Shown here: positions 7,922 to 13,726 of the stretch, piece by piece
How the letters are laid out: every line of letters starts with the position of its first letter
Position numbering within the stretch: the first letter of the stretch is position 1
DNA from: Clostridia bacterium
GTDB lineage: Bacteria; Bacillota; Clostridia; Christensenellales; Borkfalkiaceae
Reading direction: 5' to 3'
DNA: 33,424 bases
NCBI GenBank assembly: GCA_017504655.1
Contig: JAFVQT010000012.1
Location: forward strand, 1-33,424
Position numbers and translations under genes: made by a program
The notes under the pieces: generated by a model
The model's database searches: none
What the model was told of the DNA's origin: nothing
The model's input: the letters and a program-made list of their open reading frames with translations, nothing else

Positions 7922-8048
7922 TTTAAAGGCTTATATACTTCGCAATACAGTGTTTCTACAAAGTGTATGCGACTGGGATGACCAACAAGGTCTATCCCAC
8001 CCCCATCCCCTTTGTGAGCCTTGTCTTGCTCGCATCTAAGCCTTTAAA
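7922..8048. other. Structured element bounded by a 12-bp inverted repeat (ncRNA, leader or MITE-like)
   Basis: TTTAAAGGCTTA (7922-7933) and TAAGCCTTTAAA (8037-8048) are perfect complements enclosing 103 nt. Inside are a compact hairpin (TGGGAT-GACC, loop AACAA, GGTC-T-ATCCCA, 7974-7999), a stem CGCAATACA/TGTATGCG (7941-7949 with 7964-7971, one bulge) and an alternative stem ATGCGA/TCGCAT (7967-7972 with 8030-8035) that uses the same bases. Either strand can fold. I recognise no Rfam family. It starts immediately after the truA stop and lies upstream of the rplM promoter, so on the plus strand it would be the 3' end of the ecf-truA transcript. A small non-autonomous mobile element is the main alternative. 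Confidence 0.5.
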
Positions 8049-8158
8049 ATACAGTTCAAGATGTTGCAATTTGCGCGTCAAAGTAAAACTAATTTTAAGG
8101 TTTTCTATTAGACTTTTGTGCGTTAAATATAAAATTTTGCAAAAGCGCGATAAAACGC

Positions 8159-8187
8159 TTGACAAAAGATTTGTAATTTTATAAAAT
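8159..8187 (+). promoter_or_regulatory. Sigma-A-type promoter of rplM-rpsI
   Basis: A perfect TTGACA (8159-8164), 17-nt spacer and TAAAAT (8182-8187) are present. The predicted start is about 8194, giving a leader of roughly 95 nt before rplM. Confidence 0.85.
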
Positions 8188-8193
8188 ATTTTG

Positions 8194-8288
8194 GCTATTA
8201 TAAGGAAACGTACGCTTGACGAACTAGCCCCTCAATACAGCGACGAAACCTTTAATGAATTATTTAAATAAAAATTTGGAGAATTATC
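8194..8288 (+). promoter_or_regulatory. rplM mRNA leader, possible ribosomal-protein autoregulatory structure
   Basis: The leader can pair GGCTA (8193-8197) with TAGCC (8225-8229), and AAGG near 8203 with CCTT further down. L13 leaders that bind L13 are known in other Bacillota, but I cannot match this one to that consensus. The ribosome binding site TTTGGAG lies at the end. Confidence 0.3.
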
Positions 8289-8723
8289 ATGAAGAGTTTT
8301 ATGGCTAAGAGCCACGAAGTAAAAAGAGAATGGTTCGTAGTTGACGCTTCGGGTATGACGCTTGGTAGACTTGCATCTCAGGTAGCCAGCGTTTTAAGAG
8401 GTAAGCATAAGCCTACCTTCACCCCAAACGTTGATACAGGCGATTTCGTTATAGTATTAAACAGTGACAAGGTAGTTTTAACCGGTAAGAAGCTTGAGCA
8501 AAAAATGTACACTTATCACACCGGTTATATCGGCGGACTTAAGCAAACTCCTTACAAGGATATGATGGCTAAAAAGTCTGACTTAGTAGTTTACGAGGCA
8601 ATCAAGGGCATGCTTCCCAAGAACAGCCTTGGCAGACAAATGATCACTAAACTTAGAGTATACAAGGGCGCAGAGCACAATCATCAAGCTCAACAGCCTA
8701 AAGTATTAGAGCTCAGCAAATAA
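8289..8723 (+). CDS. rplM: 50S ribosomal protein L13
   Basis: L13 is an early-assembly protein of the large ribosomal subunit. The 144 residues include the normal start [20 protein letters not shown], the [21 protein letters not shown] segment and the C-terminal [14 protein letters not shown] and [12 protein letters not shown] motifs. The ATG is preceded by GGAG. It is followed after 18 nt by rpsI, the universal partner. Confidence 0.98.
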   Translation: MKSFMAKSHEVKREWFVVDASGMTLGRLASQVASVLRGKHKPTFTPNVDTGDFVIVLNSDKVVLTGKKLEQKMYTYHTGYIGGLKQTPYKDMMAKKSDLVVYEAIKGMLPKNSLGRQMITKLRVYKGAEHNHQAQQPKVLELSK

Positions 8724-8741
8724 TCGGAGGAATAAAGTATT

Positions 8742-9155
8742 ATGGCAAAAGTATCTGTTAAAAAGAAACTCCAATATTGGGGAACAGGCAGAAGAAAGAG
8801 CGCTGTTGCACGTGTAAGACTTATTCCCGGTGGCAACGGAGCAATCACTATTAACGGCAGAAGCATCGACGAGTATTGCGATCTTGATACCTTAAAGCTT
8901 ATCATCAGACAACCGCTCGTTTTAACTGAAACCGAATCTAAGTATGACGTTTTCGTAAACGTTAACGGCGGTGGATTTACCGGTCAGGCAGGCGCTATCC
9001 GTCACGGTATTGCAAGAGCATTAATCGTAGCTGAGCCGGAGCTCAGAGCAGCTTTAAAGGCAGCAGGATATCTTACCAGAGATCCAAGAATGAAGGAAAG
9101 AAAGAAGTACGGCTTAAAGAAAGCAAGACGTGCTCCACAATTTAGTAAGAGATAA
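8742..9155 (+). CDS. rpsI: 30S ribosomal protein S9
   Basis: S9 is a small-subunit protein whose C-terminal tail reaches the P-site tRNA. The 137 residues carry the N-terminal [16 protein letters not shown] motif and [18 protein letters not shown], and end in [11 protein letters not shown] with the universal Lys-Arg terminus. A good ribosome binding site (CGGAGG) precedes the ATG. A terminator follows 24 nt after the stop and closes the operon. Confidence 0.98.
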   Translation: MAKVSVKKKLQYWGTGRRKSAVARVRLIPGGNGAITINGRSIDEYCDLDTLKLIIRQPLVLTETESKYDVFVNVNGGGFTGQAGAIRHGIARALIVAEPELRAALKAAGYLTRDPRMKERKKYGLKKARRAPQFSKR

Positions 9156-9179
9156 TTTGTTATCTTATATCAAAAATTT

Positions 9180-9210
9180 CAGCACTCACGTTTGTGGGTG
9201 CTGTTTTTTT
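9180..9210 (+). terminator. Rho-independent terminator of rplM-rpsI
   Basis: The stem CAGCACTCAC (9180-9189) pairs with GTGGGTGCTG (9194-9203) with one wobble pair, followed by a run of seven T (9204-9210). Confidence 0.92.
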
Positions 9211-9211
9211 A

Positions 9212-9240
9212 TTTACTTTCCGGGTATTCTATGATATAAT
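9212..9240 (+). promoter_or_regulatory. Promoter of the GNAT acetyltransferase gene
   Basis: TTTACT (9212-9217), a 17-nt spacer and TATAAT (9235-9240) lie directly behind the rpsI terminator. The predicted start near 9247 leaves a short leader with GAGGAG before the ATG. Confidence 0.75.
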
Positions 9241-9267
9241 CTACCGAAAAGGTGAGGAGACTATATC

Positions 9268-9876
9268 ATGAACGCGATTTTTCATTTAAACGGAAAGGTT
9301 ATAGAAACCGAAAGGCTTATTTTAAGACCGTTTGTAAATAGTGACTTAGACGACTTTTACGAGTATGCAAAAGTAGAAGGTGTTGGCGAAATGGCAGGGT
9401 GGCATCATCACGAAAGCATAGAAAAATCTCAAGAAATACTAAACAGATTTATTTTAGAAGATAAAACCTTTGCTATCGTTTATAAGCAAAATAACAAGGT
9501 TATAGGCTCGTTAGGTGTTGAAATGTACGGTATGGAAGAGGCTCTTACCGAGTTTTGCAATTATTACGGCAGAGAAATAGGCTACGTTTTAGCTAAAGAT
9601 TATTGGGGCAAAGGCATTATGCCCGAAGCTGTTAAAGCTGTTATAGATTATTTGTTTAACGAGCTAAATTTAGACTTTTTAACTTGTGGATATTACGATT
9701 TTAACACTCAATCTAAAAGGGTGCAAGAAAAATGTGGGTTTAAGCCTTATAGAAAGCTTGTTATGGAAACACGTTTAGGCACTAAAGAGCCGGGTGTTTT
9801 AAACCTGCTTACAAACCCGGAAAAGCAAATAAAGCTTAAATTTTCTCATCCCGAAACGCTGATTTATGCCGAATAA
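9268..9876 (+). CDS. GNAT-family N-acetyltransferase (RimJ/RimL-like)
   Basis: This is a predicted cytosolic acetyl-CoA-dependent N-acetyltransferase of 202 residues. The N-terminal ETERLILRPF motif and the acetyl-CoA site AKDYWGKGIMPEAV (about 110-123), together with SKRVQEKCGFKPYRK near the end, are the RimJ/RimL-type pattern. The acceptor (ribosomal protein N-terminus, antibiotic or small molecule) cannot be told. The ATG has GAGGAG 8 nt upstream. It has its own promoter and is not clearly coupled to its neighbours. Confidence 0.88.
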   Translation: MNAIFHLNGKVIETERLILRPFVNSDLDDFYEYAKVEGVGEMAGWHHHESIEKSQEILNRFILEDKTFAIVYKQNNKVIGSLGVEMYGMEEALTEFCNYYGREIGYVLAKDYWGKGIMPEAVKAVIDYLFNELNLDFLTCGYYDFNTQSKRVQEKCGFKPYRKLVMETRLGTKEPGVLNLLTNPEKQIKLKFSHPETLIYAE

Positions 9877-9932
9877 ACGCAAAATTCTACCGTAAGTAGA
9901 GTAAAAACTCCCCAAACTCAACCGACGGTACG

Positions 9933-9961
9933 TTGTTTTTTATGCTGTAAAAGGATATAAT
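9933..9961 (+). promoter_or_regulatory. Promoter of the XRE/zinc-ribbon gene
   Basis: TTGTTT (9933-9938), a 17-nt spacer and TATAAT (9956-9961) are seen. The predicted start near 9968 lies only about 13 nt before the ATG, just ahead of the GGAGG. Confidence 0.75.
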
Positions 9962-9980
9962 GCATACATGGAGGTCGCAA

Positions 9981-10592
9981 ATGGACCAGATGAAAATTGG
10001 TAAATTTATTGCCGAAAACCGAAAGACTAAAAAATTAACGCAATCACAGCTTGCTGAAAGATTAAACGTAAGCGACAGGGCTGTATCCAAGTGGGAAAAC
10101 GGAAAATCAATGCCCGACGTCTCAATAATGCTCGAGCTTTGCGAGATATTGGGTATAAACGTGCAGGACTTATTGTGTGGGGAGAGAGTATCGGTGGAAA
10201 AAAGAAACGAAAAATTAGAGCAGGCTTTATTTGAAACGGTAAAGCAAAAGGAAGAGGCGGATAAAAGACTGCTTAAAGTAGAAATAATTTTAGGAATAAT
10301 CCTCGTAGCCGTAATGCTTGCATGCTGTATGATTGCCGCATATGCAAAAATTGATGAGTGGCTTAGAATAGTTCTTATTTTTACAGGAATTATTCCCATA
10401 TTAGTCGCAACGCCGTTTTTGCTGAAAATAGAGCAGACGGCAGGCTATTATCACTGCGAAAAATGCGGTTATAAATACGTGCCTGAATATAAAAGCGTGT
10501 TTATGGCAAAGCATATGGGAAGAACGAGGTATTTAAAGTGTCCGAATTGCAATAAAAAATCATGGCAAAAAAAGGTGATTGAAAAAAACTGA
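9981..10592 (+). CDS. Membrane-anchored XRE-family transcriptional regulator with C-terminal zinc ribbon
   Basis: The 203-residue product has an N-terminal XRE/Cro helix-turn-helix (about 5-63, containing LTQSQLAERLNVSDRAVSKWENGKSMPD), a charged linker, two hydrophobic segments (about 101-122 and 128-149) and a C-terminal two-knuckle zinc ribbon with Cys159/Cys162 and Cys187/Cys190. It is therefore probably a DNA-binding protein tethered to the membrane, a layout seen in many Bacillota with unknown ligands. I chose ATG 9981 because GGAGG stands 6 nt before it; an upstream ATG at 9960 overlaps the -10 box. Targets are unknown. A perfect palindromic terminator separates it from the convergent AraC gene. 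Confidence 0.88.
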   Translation: MDQMKIGKFIAENRKTKKLTQSQLAERLNVSDRAVSKWENGKSMPDVSIMLELCEILGINVQDLLCGERVSVEKRNEKLEQALFETVKQKEEADKRLLKVEIILGIILVAVMLACCMIAAYAKIDEWLRIVLIFTGIIPILVATPFLLKIEQTAGYYHCEKCGYKYVPEYKSVFMAKHMGRTRYLKCPNCNKKSWQKKVIEKN

Positions 10593-10612
10593 AAAGCGTA
10601 TTTATAAAGAGA

Positions 10613-10640
10613 AAACGGCGTTGCTATAGCAACGCCGTTT
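10613..10640. terminator. Bidirectional palindromic terminator between convergent genes
   Basis: AAACGGCGTTGC (10613-10624), loop TATA, GCAACGCCGTTT (10629-10640): the whole 28 bp is palindromic. It sits between the stop of the XRE gene and the stop of the AraC gene. T-runs are short on both sides. Confidence 0.8.
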
Positions 10641-10653
10641 AAATATAGTGGAA

Positions 10654-11499
10654 TTATTCTTTGTTTTTTGATGAGGGCAAGGTAAACTCCGCTTTTTTCA
10701 AGTGTCGGTATAAGGAGGTGGTGTTGTTAAATCCGCACGCAAGGCAAACCTCTAAAAATGTCAGCCTGTTGTTTGGATTTTCAAGCATTTCCATAGCCTT
10801 TTGCACCCTTATGGAGTTTACAAACGCCAAGAAATTTTTATCAACCGTCTGCTTGAATTTTTTGGAGAAATATTCCTTCGAATAACCAAAGTGCTTTGCC
10901 GTTGATTCAAGGGTAATATCCTTATTGTAATTCTCGTTTACATAATTTATAAAGTTGATTGCCAAAATGTTGTTTTCGTCTTCCTGGCCAAAGGGAATAA
11001 GCCCGTAAAGCTCAACGATTTTATCTAAAAACAGGTTGGAATAAGAGCAGTCTATCAAAACGTTTCTTCTCTTCAGATTGAACCATTTGTCCAAAATTTT
11101 GTAAATCTCAGCATTTGCTTCTTTATTTCTCAAGACAGCGGGAAAATTGACGTTTTTATAAACGTCGCGGAAGGTGCGCAGATACTTTGCGCTGAGAACG
11201 GCTATAAGTGCAAGCTTGTCCTCCTCATAGTTCTCATAAAAGTGAACCATCTGACTGTTGCAGATAAACATCTCGCCCTCACTCAGGTCGTGCGACGCTC
11301 CGTTTACGTGTACGGTCGTCCTGCCCTTTATCACGTACAAAACCTCTAAGCTGTCGTGATAGTGGGGTACGTCCAAAAAGAAGGTGTGCTTTTCTAAGAA
11401 CAAATAGAATGAGCCGTCGGCGAAATCCTCGTACACCGTTTTGTCTTTTGGGTAGCCCTTCAAAGTTTTTTCAGGATAAGAATTAAATAATTTTTCCAT
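10654..11499 (-). CDS. AraC-family transcriptional regulator (cupin sensor plus HTH)
   Basis: This predicted sugar-responsive regulator has 281 residues. The N-terminal half carries a cupin-type sensor (about 44-90, with HYHDSLEVLYVIKG and LSEGEMFICNSQMVHFYEN). The C-terminal hundred residues hold the double helix-turn-helix, with ITLESTAKHFGYSKEYFSKKF, RVQKAMEMLENP and VCLACGFNNTTSLYRHLKK. It is divergent from the carbohydrate operon starting at 11792, a typical position for a local activator; candidate operator repeats lie between them. No Shine-Dalgarno is visible before the ATG. The -10 box ends 6 nt upstream of it, so the mRNA is probably leaderless. The ligand is inferred to be a sugar of the locus. 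Confidence 0.92.
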   Translation of the reverse strand: MEKLFNSYPEKTLKGYPKDKTVYEDFADGSFYLFLEKHTFFLDVPHYHDSLEVLYVIKGRTTVHVNGASHDLSEGEMFICNSQMVHFYENYEEDKLALIAVLSAKYLRTFRDVYKNVNFPAVLRNKEANAEIYKILDKWFNLKRRNVLIDCSYSNLFLDKIVELYGLIPFGQEDENNILAINFINYVNENYNKDITLESTAKHFGYSKEYFSKKFKQTVDKNFLAFVNSIRVQKAMEMLENPNNRLTFLEVCLACGFNNTTSLYRHLKKAEFTLPSSKNKE

Positions 11500-11505
11500 A
11501 ACGGT

Positions 11506-11534
11506 ATTTTAAAGTAAAAAGCAAAATTTGTCAA
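11506..11534 (-). promoter_or_regulatory. Consensus promoter of araC-type gene, predicted leaderless
   Basis: On the minus strand a perfect TTGACA (11529-11534), 17-nt spacer and TAAAAT (11506-11511) are seen. Only ACCGTT (11500-11505) lies between the -10 box and the ATG at 11497-11499, so transcription should start at or next to the A of the ATG. Confidence 0.75.
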
Positions 11535-11576
11535 TACTTAGTTTAAAACAACATAATTTTTGCTCTAAAAGTATTA

Positions 11577-11663
11577 ATTTGTGACAATTTTTGTAACAGC
11601 AGGCAATATTAAAAATTATAACAATTTATGAGTAAATTGCTGACAAACGTAAATTTATGACAA
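11577..11663. repeat. Direct repeats ATTTRTGACAA, candidate AraC operators
   Basis: Related 11-mers on the plus strand: ATTTGTGACAA (11577-11587), ATTTATGAGTA (11624-11634), ATTGCTGACAA (11636-11646) and ATTTATGACAA (11653-11663). They lie between the divergent promoters; the last copy ends about 30 nt upstream of the operon's -35 box, a suitable place for an AraC-family activator. The AT-rich context makes chance similarity possible. Confidence 0.5.
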
Positions 11664-11693
11664 GATTTATTGTTATGTGCTTAAAAATTACTA

Positions 11694-11722
11694 TTGACTT
11701 GATTTGTAATTTATATTATAAT
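11694..11722 (+). promoter_or_regulatory. Main promoter of the carbohydrate operon
   Basis: TTGACT (11694-11699), a 17-nt spacer and a perfect TATAAT (11717-11722) are seen. The start near 11729 gives a leader of about 63 nt that ends in AGGAGG before the ATG at 11792. Confidence 0.88.
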
Positions 11723-11791
11723 ATAGTCAACGTGTTAGCATGCGACATAAAACAAAAACATTTCGTCGTAAGGCTAAAACAGGAGGAAAGT

Positions 11792-13534
11792 ATGAAAAAG
11801 AAACTTATTAGCAGTATCAGTGCATTGTTGTTGTGCTGTTCAAGCCTCTTTGGTGTTGCTTCTTGCGGAGGAACCGGCGGTGGCGGTGAAAGTGAGGCTC
11901 CAAAGGGCATGATAACGGCAACCCCGCTTTCTGTAGCAGAGCTTGGCGAGGGTTTTAACGAAAAGTATTTACCGGATACCTCTTCTATAAGAGCTCTTAC
12001 CGGTAAGGTTGACGTTTGTCTTGACTTTGAAGGAACACAAGCAGGCTGGCAGGCTCTTGCAGCCGAATACGAAAGATTGCAGGGCGGTGGCGTTCAGGTA
12101 AACGTTAACACAACTTACGCAGGTTCTACCTATGCAGACAAATTAAATGCAGAGCTTACCGCAACTTCAACAGACTGGGATATAGTAGAAGGTAACCTTG
12201 GTTACGGCAATACTAACGTTAAGTGTGTTGATATGTTCCCAAGCGTAGCTGCAATCAACCCATATTGCGGTAAAGACGTTAAGTGGAACTCTGTATTAAA
12301 GCCGGAGGCTTACAAGACCAAGGAAGCAGATAACAGCGGTATCAGTAAAATTATGAATACCGAAATAATGCAAACCTGTTGGTTCATTAATGACGTAGCA
12401 TTCCAGGCTGCAGTTGATGAGGGCTATACCAATGCAGACGGCTTTGCTGAGTATCCTATTACTTGGAACGACCTTATTAATCTTTGCTCAAAGATGGAAG
12501 AGGCAGGCTATACCAACCCATTGGGTATTACTCTTTGTAACGCAAGTATCGAGTCTTTACAGTTCACCTGGCTTCTCCGTGTATACGGTGACTACTACTA
12601 CCGTCAATTCTATGAATATATCATGGGTGGCGAGGCAGGTACTATCTGGGAAAACTACGATCCTACCGCAACCGTTCCCGAAAATTTAGCCGGCTACGGA
12701 AATCAATATGCAAAGATTCTTTCTATATTATTCGACAAAGACTGTGACTGGGGCCCGGGATACGTTGGCTTTGAAAGTCCACTTTACCGTGATTTTGTCG
12801 GTAACCTTGCAAAGATGAAGGGTCACCTTATCAAGGACGTTGATAAAATTGAGTTCGGCGATCTTCGTGATAAATTTGAAACTCAAAGCGGTGGAAAGGG
12901 TGCTCCTCAGATTCTCTTAGACTACCAAGGCTTCGGTATCAACTACGAAAAGGCAGAAAAAGCAGGCTTTGAGCTTGGATATTTTGATTATCCTGTAATG
13001 GAATCGGATTACGTTCCTGCAGAAACAATCACCCGTGATATCGGCGGTAACGGCGGTTTCTTATCTGTTGTAAATCATCTTGGTGACAACGCTCAAAACG
13101 AGCTTAACAAGGATTTCGTAAAATTCGTATTATCTCCATACGGTCAAACCGTTTACTATAAGGGCTTAGCTAAGGCAAATAAGGTTCCAAAGGGCTTATC
13201 TACCGTAAAGAACGAGCTTGTTGTAATTCCTACCGAATGGGTTGATTTCTTTAACAGAAGCAATCAGGTTATCTCCTTCAACGGTGACGTTGACGCTAAC
13301 AACTTCCTTTCTTGGGGCGTAAGATATACTTGCGGTTATCCAAAAGGTCAAGCTATTATCTGTGATAACTGGCGCGGTCTTTTAATGACCGGTCTTGCTG
13401 AAGGTCAAACCTTAACCGTAGCAGCTTTCTGCTCTTACTGGGCTGCTGCGGCTGAAGATGATGCTCACGAAATGACTGCAGACTACGGTTGGCCGTCAGA
13501 CGTTTGGACGAATCCAAGCTACGCTTTAGGCTAA
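11792..13534 (+). CDS. ABC sugar transporter, extracellular solute-binding lipoprotein
   Basis: This is the predicted substrate-capturing lipoprotein of a carbohydrate (CUT1-type) ABC importer, anchored outside the membrane. It has 580 residues, longer than the usual 400-450. A signal peptide ends in the lipobox VASC with Cys25, followed by a Gly/Ser-rich linker, then a family-1 binding-protein fold: VDVCLDFEGTQAGWQALAAE, TYADKLNAELTATSTDWDIV, and a hinge-region TRDIGGNGGFLSVV near residue 415. ATG 11792 is chosen because AGGAGG stands 6-7 nt before it; an in-frame ATG at 11657 lies upstream of the promoter. It is the first gene of the operon, before the two permeases. Oligomannoside is the likely substrate, from the GH38 gene downstream. 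Confidence 0.92.
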   Translation: MKKKLISSISALLLCCSSLFGVASCGGTGGGGESEAPKGMITATPLSVAELGEGFNEKYLPDTSSIRALTGKVDVCLDFEGTQAGWQALAAEYERLQGGGVQVNVNTTYAGSTYADKLNAELTATSTDWDIVEGNLGYGNTNVKCVDMFPSVAAINPYCGKDVKWNSVLKPEAYKTKEADNSGISKIMNTEIMQTCWFINDVAFQAAVDEGYTNADGFAEYPITWNDLINLCSKMEEAGYTNPLGITLCNASIESLQFTWLLRVYGDYYYRQFYEYIMGGEAGTIWENYDPTATVPENLAGYGNQYAKILSILFDKDCDWGPGYVGFESPLYRDFVGNLAKMKGHLIKDVDKIEFGDLRDKFETQSGGKGAPQILLDYQGFGINYEKAEKAGFELGYFDYPVMESDYVPAETITRDIGGNGGFLSVVNHLGDNAQNELNKDFVKFVLSPYGQTVYYKGLAKANKVPKGLSTVKNELVVIPTEWVDFFNRSNQVISFNGDVDANNFLSWGVRYTCGYPKGQAIICDNWRGLLMTGLAEGQTLTVAAFCSYWAAAAEDDAHEMTADYGWPSDVWTNPSYALG

Positions 13535-13573
13535 GATTAAACGCAATTTTAAATAAAGCATAAATTCTAAATT

Positions 13574-13615
13574 CACTTGTGCGTCGCCATCGAATTCAGG
13601 TGGCGACGCAAAGTG
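13574..13615 (+). other. Intercistronic hairpin without U-tract
   Basis: CACTT-g-TGCGTCGCCA (13574-13589) pairs with TGGCGACGCA-AAGTG (13601-13615). It lies 39 nt after the binding-protein stop and no T-run follows. It is a likely 3'-end stabiliser or processing site that lets the binding protein be made in excess over the permeases. Confidence 0.6.
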
Positions 13616-13726
13616 ACCTTATAGGCAATGTTTTACAGTTGTTTATTTTAAGCATACAGTGCAACTTTATTAACAAAAGCCGTTACAAACGGTTGTAAGA
13701 GGTTCGTCTCTTATGGGGTATACAGG

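Noticed and set aside
7963..8184. 73-codon open frame on the plus strand between truA and rplM
   Set aside because: It has no ribosome binding site, runs through the palindromic element and the rplM promoter, and its product is low-complexity without a known motif.
9960..9980. Upstream ATG for the XRE protein
   Set aside because: It overlaps the -10 box; ATG 9981 has GGAGG at ideal spacing.
11657..11791. Longer N-terminus for the sugar-binding lipoprotein
   Set aside because: It begins upstream of the promoter -35 box and would bury the signal peptide; ATG 11792 has AGGAGG and a proper lipoprotein signal.
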